Below, in pieces: positions 7,172 to 14,663 of a stretch of 30,852 bases of DNA. Below the pieces are notes generated by a model. The model was not told where the DNA came from and did no database searches. It saw only the letters and a program-made list of their open reading frames with translations. Positions within the stretch are counted from its first letter, which is position 1, and each line of letters opens with the position of its first letter. This DNA is from an uncultured Eubacteriales bacterium. GTDB lineage: Bacteria; Bacillota; Clostridia; Oscillospirales; Butyricicoccaceae. The DNA lies in contig CAJTUM010000022.1 in the NCBI GenBank assembly GCA_910579575.1, forward strand, positions 1 through 30,852. Reading direction: 5' to 3'. The translations under genes and the position numbers were made by a program.

Positions 7172-8565
7172 AAAAGAAGACGGCTTATGTCTGCTCGGAA
7201 TGCGGCTATGAAACCGTGAAATGGCTGGGCAAATGCCCGGCCTGCGGCCAATGGGGGACGCTGGAGGAAATCGTCCTGCGGGAGGAGAAGCAGCCCTTGG
7301 CCCCCTTGCAGCCCAAAAGCGCCCTGCGGCCGGTTTCCGTCTGCGATATCGACCTGAATTCGGATAAACGGATTTCCACCGGCATCAGCGAGCTGGACCG
7401 GGTGCTGGGGGGAGGGCTGGTGGTGGGTTCGCTGGCTTTGGTGGCCGGCGAACCGGGCATTGGCAAAAGCACGCTGCTGCTCCAGGCCTGCAAAAACCTG
7501 GCCGCCGCCCAGACGGCGCTCTATGTCACCGGCGAGGAATCGCTGGCGCAGATCAAAATGCGGGCGGCCCGCATTGGGGCCGTTTGCCCCAATCTGATGA
7601 TTTTGCCCGAGACGGATTTGGAACAAATCTTCGCGGCGGCGGACAAGCTCTCGCCCCAGACGTTGATTATTGATTCCATTCAGACGATTTACAGCAATAC
7701 CAGCCAATCCATGCCGGGCAGCGTATCGCAAGTGCGGGAGAGCACGCTGCGGCTGATGCAATATGCCAAGCAGCGGGAGGTTTCCACCTTTTTGGTGGGC
7801 CATGTCAACAAAGACGGCGGTATCGCGGGGCCCAAGGTGCTGGAGCATATGGTGGACACCGTTCTTTATTTTGAAGGGGAAAAATACGCCGCCTACCGAA
7901 TGCTGCGGGCGGCCAAAAACCGCTTCGGTTCCACCAACGAGATTGGAATGTTTGAAATGGCGCAAGCGGGCTTGCAGCAGGTGGAAAACCCGTCGGCGGC
8001 GCTGATCGCCGGCAGACCCCAGGATTCCACCGGCAGCTGCATCGTCTGCACGCTGGAGGGCTCCCGCCCGCTGCTGGCCGAGGTCCAGGCTCTGGCGGCC
8101 AAAACCAGCTATGGCGCGGCCCGGCGGATGGCCGCCGGCATCGATTACAACCGCTCCGTCTTGCTGCTGGCCATTTTAGAAAAGCGAGCCGGGCTGATTT
8201 TGAGCAATTACGATTCTTATATCAACGTGGTGGGCGGGTTGCGCATAGACGAACCGGCGGCGGACCTGGCGGCGGCGGTGGCCGTGGCCTCCAGCTACTT
8301 GGAGCAGCCGGTGAACCACAATACCGCCTTGTTTGGGGAAATTGGCCTCTCGGGAGAGATACGGGCGGTTTCCGGCGCTCAGCAGCGGCTGCGGGAGATT
8401 CGCCGCCTTGGTTTCCGCCGGTGCATTCTGCCTGCCGCCGGCAGCCGAGATTTAGAGGCTCCGCCCGAGCTGGAGCTCATTCCCGTCCACGATATCCGCG
8501 AAGCGATGAAAGCCGCTTTTGCGCCGGAAAACGCCGGCGAGCCGGCGACAAAGCCAGGCGATTGA
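7168..8565 (+). CDS. radA: DNA repair protein RadA (465 aa)
   Basis: RecA-related ATPase that promotes branch migration in recombinational repair. The N-terminus holds the C4 zinc finger (CSECGYETVKWLGKCPACGQW, split here by position 8-28). Walker A GEPGIGKST lies at about 94-102, the RadA-specific KNRFGSTNE at about 250-258, and the C-terminal third is the Lon-like domain (from about 280, including HNTALFGEIGLSGEIR). TTG 7168 is used as start because the zinc finger begins directly after it and it overlaps the cwlD stop; the frame is open upstream inside cwlD but that would be an antisense-like extension. Length agrees with the family. Confidence 0.95.
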   Translation: MKKKTAYVCSECGYETVKWLGKCPACGQWGTLEEIVLREEKQPLAPLQPKSALRPVSVCDIDLNSDKRISTGISELDRVLGGGLVVGSLALVAGEPGIGKSTLLLQACKNLAAAQTALYVTGEESLAQIKMRAARIGAVCPNLMILPETDLEQIFAAADKLSPQTLIIDSIQTIYSNTSQSMPGSVSQVRESTLRLMQYAKQREVSTFLVGHVNKDGGIAGPKVLEHMVDTVLYFEGEKYAAYRMLRAAKNRFGSTNEIGMFEMAQAGLQQVENPSAALIAGRPQDSTGSCIVCTLEGSRPLLAEVQALAAKTSYGAARRMAAGIDYNRSVLLLAILEKRAGLILSNYDSYINVVGGLRIDEPAADLAAAVAVASSYLEQPVNHNTALFGEIGLSGEIRAVSGAQQRLREIRRLGFRRCILPAAGSRDLEAPPELELIPVHDIREAMKAAFAPENAGEPATKPGD

Positions 8566-8584
8566 GCGACTTTGCGGCAGGTTA

Positions 8585-8623
8585 AAAGGGCAAGGCGAAC
8601 CAAAGCGGTTCGCCTTGCCCTTT
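8585..8623. terminator. Bidirectional terminator between radA and the small cysteine gene
   Basis: A perfect 17-base stem (8585-8601 with 8607-8623) over a five-base loop. On the plus strand it ends the radA operon; on the minus strand it follows the stop of the 62-residue gene by 12 bases and is flanked by TTTT. Its placement supports two convergent genes. Confidence 0.8.
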
Positions 8624-8634
8624 GCTTACGGCTT

Positions 8635-8823
8635 TCATGGATTGTTTTCACCTGAGCGAAACGAACCCGGCTTATACCCGCCGGCGCCAGCCGACGCAGA
8701 GCCCACAAAATAGACGCAGGCGTTTTCCGGGGGCGGAAAATCGCCGGCGGGGGCGGCGTGATCCAGATGGCATTCGCCCAGCCGATTATAAATACAGGCT
8801 GATTGATTGCAGCAAATCCGCAA
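8635..8823 (-). CDS. Small cysteine-rich protein resembling DUF1540 (62 aa)
   Basis: This short minus-strand gene fits between radA and the efflux adaptor without overlapping either. TTG 8823 follows GGAGGGG with a normal spacer, and the stop sits just before a bidirectional terminator. The product starts MRICCNQSACIYNRLGECHL and later has ENACVYF; the I-C-x3/4-C-x-Y-N-x4-C-x(n)-C-x-Y/T-F pattern resembles the DUF1540 family, small proteins common in spore-forming Clostridia that probably bind metal through four cysteines. The Gly/Ser/Pro-rich tail (about 45-62) is not part of that domain. The match is by pattern and memory only. Confidence 0.6.
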   Translation of the reverse strand: MRICCNQSACIYNRLGECHLDHAAPAGDFPPPENACVYFVGSASAGAGGYKPGSFRSGENNP

Positions 8824-8915
8824 AATATTCCCCTCCGTTTCTCTGTTTTTCCGGTAATATTCTGGCCGCTTTTCTGCAAAATATAAGGGACGACGCAAAA
8901 AGGAGGAAACCGCCC

Positions 8916-9944
8916 ATGAAAGGAGCGCTTTGTATCGCGCTGACCGGCTTGACCATCGGCGGGATGTTTTTGGCCAGCCCTTATCGCCGGCAAACCGAGC
9001 TGGCCCAGGCCCAGGCCGCGCCCTGCCGCCAGGCGGATATTTATAACGCGGTGACGATGCGAGGAAAAACCGAAACTCTGCGCAAAAGCCGCGCTTACGC
9101 GCCCTGGACGGCCACAGTGAAGGAGCTTTACGTCCGCCAGGGAGATCAAGTGGCGCAGGGCGACCCGCTGGCGCTGCTGGAGCCCGCGGACCCAGGGCAG
9201 GGCATGGATTGGGCGGCGGAACAGCTGGCGGAGCGGCTGACCCTGCAAGCGGCCCAAGGGGAGCTGGACCCGGCGGAGGCAGACCAAATCGCCCAGGCCT
9301 TTGCCGCCGCTCTTGCGCCGCAGCCGACGCCAAAGCAGCCGCTGACGCTAACCGCGCCCATCGACGGACTGGTGATGGAGGTCTATTGCAGCGAGGGCGA
9401 AACCGTTTCGCCGCTGGCGCCCTGCGCCGTTGTGGGGGATATGAACCAGATGCTGGTGAGAGCCCAAGTGGGGGAAGAGAATCTGCACAAAATCTCTCCT
9501 GGCATGGAGGCGGAGATTGCGATTGAAGCGTTTCCCGGCCGCGACTTGATCGGCCGAGTGGAATCCATAGCGCCTTATGCGCAAAGCGGCTCCATTTTGA
9601 ATCAGGACAGCCAAATCGTCACCGACGTATTGGTGTCTGTGGAAAACGGGCAGGGAAGTTTGCGCCCTGGATACAGCGCTTCGGTTTCGGTGAAAACCCA
9701 GCGTAAGGAAAACGCCCTGCTGCTGCCCTACGATTATGTGGGGCAGGACGAACAAAACCGGGAATATGTGATGACGATCTGGCAGGGGAGGGCCCGGAAA
9801 AAGCTGATCGCCACGGGGCTGGAGCTGGAGGAGCTGGTGGAAATCCAAGCGGGGTTAGAGCCGGGGGAGCTGGCGCTCCAAAACCCGGAACAATTTTACC
9901 ACGGACAGAGAATTGCATGGGAGATCGCCGATGAAGGCGCGTGA
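8916..9944 (+). CDS. HlyD/MacA-type efflux adaptor (342 aa)
   Basis: Membrane-anchored periplasmic-adaptor-type protein, which in Gram-positives works outside the membrane next to an ABC permease. The start is ATG 8916 with AGGAGG at 8901-8906; the frame is open far upstream but that part overlaps the antisense cysteine gene. A signal-anchor helix spans about 5-22. A biotinyl-lipoyl-like half (PWTATVKELYVRQGDQVAQGDP) and its second half (LTAPIDGLVMEVYCSEGETV) flank a short helical insert of about 60 residues, so the hairpin is much reduced. A beta-barrel domain follows (VGEENLHKISPGMEAEIAIE) and a membrane-proximal domain ends the protein. The next gene, an FtsX-type permease, overlaps by 14 bases. 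Confidence 0.85.
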   Translation: MKGALCIALTGLTIGGMFLASPYRRQTELAQAQAAPCRQADIYNAVTMRGKTETLRKSRAYAPWTATVKELYVRQGDQVAQGDPLALLEPADPGQGMDWAAEQLAERLTLQAAQGELDPAEADQIAQAFAAALAPQPTPKQPLTLTAPIDGLVMEVYCSEGETVSPLAPCAVVGDMNQMLVRAQVGEENLHKISPGMEAEIAIEAFPGRDLIGRVESIAPYAQSGSILNQDSQIVTDVLVSVENGQGSLRPGYSASVSVKTQRKENALLLPYDYVGQDEQNREYVMTIWQGRARKKLIATGLELEELVEIQAGLEPGELALQNPEQFYHGQRIAWEIADEGA

Positions 9945-11124
9945 TATTGGGGCGTTGGCCCTAAAAAACGTTTTGCGGGCCCGCTGGAAAACCGTTTTGT
10001 GCGCATTGGCCGTTTGCGTAGGCGCGGCTTCCGCTTATCTGGTAGGCGAAATATCCGCCAACGCCAAGCAGAAAATTGTGGACGAAATCGAAAAAAGCGG
10101 CCTGGGCGGCGTAATGATTTTCAGCGAAGGAACCGCCGCGGAAGCGCTGCGCGTGGAGCAAATTCAGCGGCTGCCCAAGCAATATCCTCAAATCAAGGCG
10201 GCTATGCCTGTTTTTGTAGATTACGGCTCTTATCAGCTGCGGGGCCAGAAGGGCTCTGCGGCCGTCTGGGGAATTGATCAACAATTTCCTGCTATTTTCC
10301 CAGTGGAGCTCAAATACGGCCGCTTGCCTGGGGCGGAGGACGTGCGGCAGGGCGCTCGGGTAGCCGTTGTAGAAGATACGCTGGCGCAAAGGATTTATCA
10401 TAGAGAAAACATAGTGGGTAAAGCGATTACCATTTACAAGGATTCTATTGGGGAATCCTATGAAATCATCGGCGTAATCCGCTCGCAGAAAGGGGGCCTG
10501 GAGGCGCTGATGGGGGGAGGGAAGCTTCCAGTTTTCCTGTATCTGCCCTATACGTCGGACGCCCGCTATTCGCCCAATCAGCCGGCTGAGCAGCTGGCCA
10601 TATCCTGCCAGGATGGGGAAGACCCGGAGGCGGTGGCCGCCGCGGCGATTCGCAGCCTTTCTCGCCAGAGCCAGGGCGGAAAATTCTCTTCAGAAAATAT
10701 CAGCGGGTATCTGGACAGCTTTTCCGCTATTTTATCCGCCGTATCGCTGTTGATTGCCGCCATAGGAGGGGTCTCGCTGATGGTAGGGGGCGTCGGCGTG
10801 ATGAATTCCATGGTTTCCGCCATTGAAAACCGAAAAAAAGAGATCGGCATTTACCTGGCCATCGGCGCCAGACCCCGAGATATTGTGCGATGCTATTTGT
10901 TGGAGGCCGTGATCCTTTGCCTGCTAGGCGGGCTGGCCGGCGGCGCGGCAGGGGCCGGGCTGCTTTGGGCCGGCGGAAAGCTGCTGGGGGTAAAGCTCGC
11001 GTTTCATCTGCGCTATCTGCTTTTGGCCGAGGCGGCCGCCGGCGGCTGCGGCTTGTTGTTTGGCGCGCTGCCGGCCAGGCGAGCCGCTCAACTCAGCCCA
11101 ATCGAAGCCATCCGGTCGGAATAA
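9931..11124 (+). CDS. MacB/FtsX-type ABC transporter permease (397 aa)
   Basis: Permease of the MacB class: one N-terminal membrane helix (about 15-38), a large extracytoplasmic MacB_PCD domain (about 40-250), then three helices in the FtsX domain (about 263-395) with the signature GGVGVMNSMVSAIENRKKEIG and IGARPRDIV, ending PARRAAQLSPIEAIRSE. ATG 9931 lies within the end of the adaptor gene and has GGGAGAT six bases upstream; an ATG at 9913 is in frame but has no good site. Such systems need an ATP-binding subunit, normally encoded between or beside these two genes; none is present here. The pair may use an ATPase encoded elsewhere, or have lost it. Exported substrate unknown. Confidence 0.88.
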   Translation: MKARDIGALALKNVLRARWKTVLCALAVCVGAASAYLVGEISANAKQKIVDEIEKSGLGGVMIFSEGTAAEALRVEQIQRLPKQYPQIKAAMPVFVDYGSYQLRGQKGSAAVWGIDQQFPAIFPVELKYGRLPGAEDVRQGARVAVVEDTLAQRIYHRENIVGKAITIYKDSIGESYEIIGVIRSQKGGLEALMGGGKLPVFLYLPYTSDARYSPNQPAEQLAISCQDGEDPEAVAAAAIRSLSRQSQGGKFSSENISGYLDSFSAILSAVSLLIAAIGGVSLMVGGVGVMNSMVSAIENRKKEIGIYLAIGARPRDIVRCYLLEAVILCLLGGLAGGAAGAGLLWAGGKLLGVKLAFHLRYLLLAEAAAGGCGLLFGALPARRAAQLSPIEAIRSE

Positions 11125-11134
11125 ATCCTCTGCG

Positions 11135-11178
11135 CCAAAGCGCGCCCCAATCTTGCGAGATTTCGGGGCGCGTTTTGG
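11135..11178 (+). terminator. Terminator after the permease gene
   Basis: CCAAAGCGCGCCCC (11135-11148) pairs with GGGGCGCG (11165-11172) followed by TTTTGG; it lies 10 bases after the stop codon. Confidence 0.7.
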
Positions 11179-11274
11179 AACAACGCGAAAACCAATCTGC
11201 GCCCGCCGCAAAAGCGAGAGCAAGATTGCAATCGGAAGGTTAACCTGGGAGGAGAGGGGTAAAACCAAAACTAT

Positions 11275-11332
11275 CAATTATACCAAATTGATGTTTTGTA
11301 TAATTGGAGGGAGGTTTTTTCAGCCTCCCTCC
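11275..11332. repeat. Two adjoining hairpins in the xerC upstream region
   Basis: CAATTATAC (11275-11283) and GTATAATTG (11298-11306) form a perfect nine-base inverted repeat. Sharing its last base, GGAGGGAGG (11306-11314) and CCTCCCTCC (11324-11332) form a second perfect nine-base stem whose loop carries six T. The T run lies in the loop, so neither is a normal terminator on the plus strand. They may be protein-binding sites or part of a leader RNA. Confidence 0.55.
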
Positions 11333-11784
11333 GGCAATCGGACTATTTGAGCCTGGCGGCCTTGTTTTTTGTTTGCGCAGTCTTTGACGGATTTGACTCT
11401 TTGTTTGATTTTGATTGTATTTTGTATTTTGACGTTTGCGCGCTTTTGTATTTTCTCAGCTGATTTGCGTTTTTTGTTTACGCTCCATGAACTTCACTTG
11501 TATGATTTGCGCTTTTTCTCCAAACGCGCCGCCGCTTGAACGAATTACGGATTGTCGGAATTGGTCCGGCAGCTTGGCCTTGTTTGCGTTTCTCCAGCTG
11601 ACAAGCCAAGCTCGGGCCGCGCCCGGCAATTTTCTTTGCGCCTACGGCTTTTTTATGATAAAATTGTGATTATATTATGGCGTTGGCTCTCGAAACGGCT
11701 TTCGTGAGACGAATGGCATAAAAATTAGCGTTTTTTCGATTTTTTGATTTATTTTGATTCGCAAAATAAAAAGGAGGGGTTGGC
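11333..11784. other. T-rich intergenic stretch before xerC
   Basis: No convincing gene was found on either strand. Positions about 11360-11480 are low in complexity on the plus strand, with many TTTG, TTTGA and TTTTG runs. A weak promoter candidate, TTGCGC (11636-11641) and TAAAAT (11659-11664) with a 17-base spacer, could serve xerC. Confidence 0.5.
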
Positions 11785-12870
11785 ATGGACTACCGAGCCG
11801 AAGCGCCGGAGGAAATTCGCAATTATCTCAATTATATGAGCACAATCCGAGGGCGGTCGGAGCGAACCTGCGCAGAGTATTATCTGGATCTGCGGACATT
11901 TTTTCGGTTTTTGCTGCAAAAACGGGGCTTAGCGCCAGACGTGCCTTTTGAAGAAATCTCCATCGACGGCGTGGACTTAGCGCTAATCGGCAGCGTGACG
12001 CTGACCGACCTCTATGATTTTTTGGGGTTTGCGCAAAGCGACCTGCCCACTTATCACAAAAGCCCGGCCACTCCCTATGGCAACGGCTCCAGCGCCCGAG
12101 CCCGAAAAGTGGCGGCGCTGCGGTCCTTTTATCGATATCTCACCGAAAAAGTACATAAATTAGAGCATAACCCCGTGCAGACCCTGGAATCTCCTAAAAA
12201 CAAAAAATCCCTGCCCAGGCATCTCTCCATGGAGGAAAGCATGGATCTGCTGCAAAACGTGGACAGCGAATACCCGGAGCGGGATTTCTGCATCATTACG
12301 CTGTTTCTCAACTGCGGCCTGCGGGTTTCCGAGCTGGTGGGAATCAATCTCAGCGACGTCCGAGGCGACACGCTGCGGGTTCTGGGCAAAGGCAACAAAG
12401 AGCGGCTGGTCTACCTGAACCAGGCCTGCCAACAGGCCATTCAAGCTTATCTGCCCCGCCGGATCAAACCCCGGCCCGAGGCCGCGCCGGCCCTTTTCAT
12501 CAGCCGGCTGGGGCGGCGCATCAGCGTACAGACCGTGAAATGGATGGTGGGCCGCCAGCTGGAAAACGCCGGTTTGGGCGATAAAAATTATTCCGTGCAC
12601 AAGCTGCGGCACACCGCCGCCACCCTGATGTATCAAAACGGCGTGGATGTGCGGACGCTGAAAGAGGTGCTGGGCCACGAAAGCCTGAACACCACCATGA
12701 TCTATACCCATGTCACCGACGAAAACATGAAACAGGCCGCGCTGAACAGCCCTTTTGCCAACCTGCCGCCGCCAGACCGCACAAAACGGGAGGAAACCGG
12801 CGACGCGGCGCAAGAAGAGGCGGAGGAAACCGCCCCGCCCCTTTCTCCAAACGCGGCAAGTCAGGAATAA
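11785..12870 (+). CDS. xerC: Tyrosine recombinase, XerC type (361 aa)
   Basis: Site-specific recombinase, likely acting at dif-type sites to resolve chromosome dimers. The SAM-like core-binding domain covers about 8-125, with a longer insert than usual around 60-100. All catalytic residues of the tyrosine recombinase domain are visible: R180 (CGLRVSEL), K205 (GKGNKERLV), H272 and R275 (HKLRHT), H298 (GHESLNTT) and Y307 (IYTHV). A Pro/Glu-rich tail of about 35 residues follows and is probably disordered. ATG 11785 is preceded by AGGAGGGG. The gene stands alone after a long T-rich region. A phage or transposon integrase is less likely because of the lack of an arm-binding domain. Confidence 0.85.
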   Translation: MDYRAEAPEEIRNYLNYMSTIRGRSERTCAEYYLDLRTFFRFLLQKRGLAPDVPFEEISIDGVDLALIGSVTLTDLYDFLGFAQSDLPTYHKSPATPYGNGSSARARKVAALRSFYRYLTEKVHKLEHNPVQTLESPKNKKSLPRHLSMEESMDLLQNVDSEYPERDFCIITLFLNCGLRVSELVGINLSDVRGDTLRVLGKGNKERLVYLNQACQQAIQAYLPRRIKPRPEAAPALFISRLGRRISVQTVKWMVGRQLENAGLGDKNYSVHKLRHTAATLMYQNGVDVRTLKEVLGHESLNTTMIYTHVTDENMKQAALNSPFANLPPPDRTKREETGDAAQEEAEETAPPLSPNAASQE

Positions 12871-12892
12871 AGGCGGAAAGGAACGAGAAATT

Positions 12893-13279
12893 TTGCATGA
12901 AAACTTGCAGCCGCTGCGGATTCCCCCTCAATGGAGCCTTTTGTGGAATCATCTGAGACCCATAGAGCCCGGCGACTTGGCGGAAGACGACCCTGCCTGG
13001 CTCTTCACATTTGTTCAGGATATGCTGTATCTGCGCAAAACCAGCGACGAGCAGTCTGTCGCCATTGATTTGGGATGGTATCCAGAAGGCGATCCCCAAG
13101 GAGCCTATGAACTTGTAACCATCTTAAACGACGACTGGAACAATCCGCTCCTTGCGTTTACTTCTCGAAGCACGCAGGAAATCGTGGAAACCATGGAGCA
13201 TTGGCTGTTGGAACGCATTCCCCTCAGCGCGCCCATTGACGAACCGAGCTTCCGTAAGCGATATCCCAACCAACGATGA
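12893..13279 (+). CDS. Hypothetical acidic protein (128 aa)
   Basis: I do not recognise this family. The likely start is TTG 12893, ten bases after AAAGGA; the frame is open upstream but that part overlaps the end of xerC. The product is acidic and rich in Trp (WSLLWNHLRP, PAWLFTFVQDM, NDDWNNPLLAF, EHWLLERIP), with no signal peptide or membrane helix. The SRSTQEIVETMEHWLLE part looks like a C-terminal helix. It ends just before a strong bidirectional terminator and starts 22 bases after xerC, so it may be co-transcribed with it. Small acidic proteins with this look are often immunity or regulatory proteins, but nothing here proves that. Confidence 0.6.
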   Translation: MHENLQPLRIPPQWSLLWNHLRPIEPGDLAEDDPAWLFTFVQDMLYLRKTSDEQSVAIDLGWYPEGDPQGAYELVTILNDDWNNPLLAFTSRSTQEIVETMEHWLLERIPLSAPIDEPSFRKRYPNQR

Positions 13280-13286
13280 TACAACG

Positions 13287-13329
13287 ACAAAGCCCCGGCG
13301 AGATCCAATGGATCTCGCCGGGGCTTTGT
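13287..13329. terminator. Bidirectional terminator between convergent genes
   Basis: A perfect 20-base stem (13287-13306 with 13310-13329) over a three-base loop, flanked by AAA and TTT inside the stem ends. It separates the plus-strand hypothetical gene from the minus-strand operon that ends at 13336. Confidence 0.85.
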
Positions 13330-13335
13330 TCTGGT

Positions 13336-14166
13336 TCAGCGCCAGACGGTCTGCGTCAGCCCCTCCAGACGGAGGCGGGCAATTTGCTCCTCCCCTTCCC
13401 GCCAGCCGGCGGCTTGGGGCAGCTGAGCCGCCGAAAACAGGAGCAGGCCGCACTGGCAGCCCTCTTGATTCAGCGCCCCGGGCAAAGCATAGCCGCCTTC
13501 AAAGATCTGTCCGCCCAGCTCCGCCTGAAACCGGACGCCGGGAGGCTCTGCCTGATCGCTGGAAAAGGCGGAAAAAGAAACCAGCCGGCCCTTTCTGAGC
13601 CCATAGCCGCCCTGACAGCGCAGAGCCACAAAGACATTGCCGTCCGGTTGAGGGTAAACCCCGGCCACCGTAATGGCGCATTCTTTGTCCTGATAGAGTG
13701 GTTGACCCAAATTTTCTTGGGGACGGGCCAGATCCAGCGTCAAATAAAATTCGCCTGCAATCGGCTGGTTTTCCGCCTGCCGGGCTTGGGCCAAAGCCGC
13801 AAAGCCGTCGCGCCAAACGGCCGGCGCGCCCAGCCGAACCAGGTATAGGCCGGCGCACAAGCCAAAAACAAAAACGGCCGCGGCGATTCCGGCCGCAATT
13901 TGAATGGTCAACCGCTGCCGGCGCTGCCTGGCGGTATAATGCTCTGGCAGCTCGGCCAGCAGCGCGGCGCAAAAATCTTCAAAATCGCCGCCATATACCG
14001 TCTCAGGCGGCAAACCTTCCCGCTGGGCCTGGGCCAGCATCGCCTGGATCGTCTCCAGCGCTTGCCGGCGCGAATCGCTTGGGCGGACCCGACGGACCAG
14101 CCGGCGGCGAATCAACCGGTATTGGCTGGCGTAAACGCCTTGCAGCCTGTTGCTTTGCTCTCCCAT
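13336..14166 (-). CDS. Single-pass membrane protein of unknown function (276 aa)
   Basis: Last gene of the minus-strand operon. The cytoplasmic N-terminal part (1-88) is Arg/Gln-rich and helical, with GGDFEDFCAALLAELPEHY, a pattern seen from memory in small clostridial membrane-protein families of the DUF1048/DUF1700 kind. One membrane helix follows (about 89-110, IAAGIAAAVFVFGLCAGLYL). The outer part (about 115-276) is beta-rich and contains several pairs of Gly and one CQC motif near the C-terminus. This topology, with a small cytoplasmic domain and an outside sensor-like domain, resembles anti-sigma factors, but no sigma factor gene is adjacent, so that is only a suggestion. ATG 14166 follows AAGGGAAGAG. 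Confidence 0.6.
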   Translation of the reverse strand: MGEQSNRLQGVYASQYRLIRRRLVRRVRPSDSRRQALETIQAMLAQAQREGLPPETVYGGDFEDFCAALLAELPEHYTARQRRQRLTIQIAAGIAAAVFVFGLCAGLYLVRLGAPAVWRDGFAALAQARQAENQPIAGEFYLTLDLARPQENLGQPLYQDKECAITVAGVYPQPDGNVFVALRCQGGYGLRKGRLVSFSAFSSDQAEPPGVRFQAELGGQIFEGGYALPGALNQEGCQCGLLLFSAAQLPQAAGWREGEEQIARLRLEGLTQTVWR

Positions 14167-14190
14167 TTATCGCTCTTCCCTTTCGTTTTC

Positions 14191-14631
14191 CTAAAAAGCG
14201 GTCTGCCGTTTGCTCCACTCCATCACATATTCCAGCGCGCCCGTATCGCCGTCTGCGCTTTCCCGCCGAATATGGAACCCTTCCCGCTGATAAAAGGCGA
14301 CGGCTCGCTTATTGTCCTGATAAACGCGCAAACTCAACCGGCTGCGCTTTTCTTTTGCCTGCTCCAACAGCGCTTTGCCCACGCCGCGCCCCTGCGCCGG
14401 CCGCCAGACGAAAATTCCCGCAACCCAATCGCCTTCCAGGCCGATAAAACCCTCCACGCCGGTTTCTCCTTCGCAAACATATGCCTCCGCCTGAAGAAGC
14501 TGGGCCTTTACCTCTTCAAAATGGCTCTTCCAATAACAAGGGTCGATGAAAGCATGGGCTTGGAGGTTGCCCTCCAACCAGATTTCCGCCGCCCTGTCTC
14601 GATCGGAAGGCCCCATGGTTCGGATTGTCAT
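14191..14631 (-). CDS. GNAT family N-acetyltransferase (146 aa)
   Basis: Acetyl-CoA-dependent acetyltransferase of the GNAT fold, closest in look to the YjaB-like branch (MTIRTMGPSDRDRAAEIW, then HAFIDPCYW). The acetyl-CoA binding motif A is GIFVWRPAQGRGVGKALLEQ (about 85-104), followed by LSLRVYQDNKRAVAFYQREG, the usual motif B with the conserved Asn-Ala-Phe-Tyr pattern. Length is typical. ATG 14631 is preceded by AGAGG; the frame is open upstream only because it runs antisense-like through the recombinase gene. The gene sits 32 bases after the XerD-like gene and 24 before the membrane protein, in one operon. The acceptor substrate cannot be inferred. Confidence 0.85.
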   Translation of the reverse strand: MTIRTMGPSDRDRAAEIWLEGNLQAHAFIDPCYWKSHFEEVKAQLLQAEAYVCEGETGVEGFIGLEGDWVAGIFVWRPAQGRGVGKALLEQAKEKRSRLSLRVYQDNKRAVAFYQREGFHIRRESADGDTGALEYVMEWSKRQTAF

Positions 14632-14663
14632 AATGGATAACCTCTTTTCTGCTTCGTCGGCTG

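Noticed and set aside
11436..11669. 77-residue ORF in the xerC upstream region
   Set aside because: Low-complexity T-rich coding, no ribosome binding site, no recognisable protein pattern.
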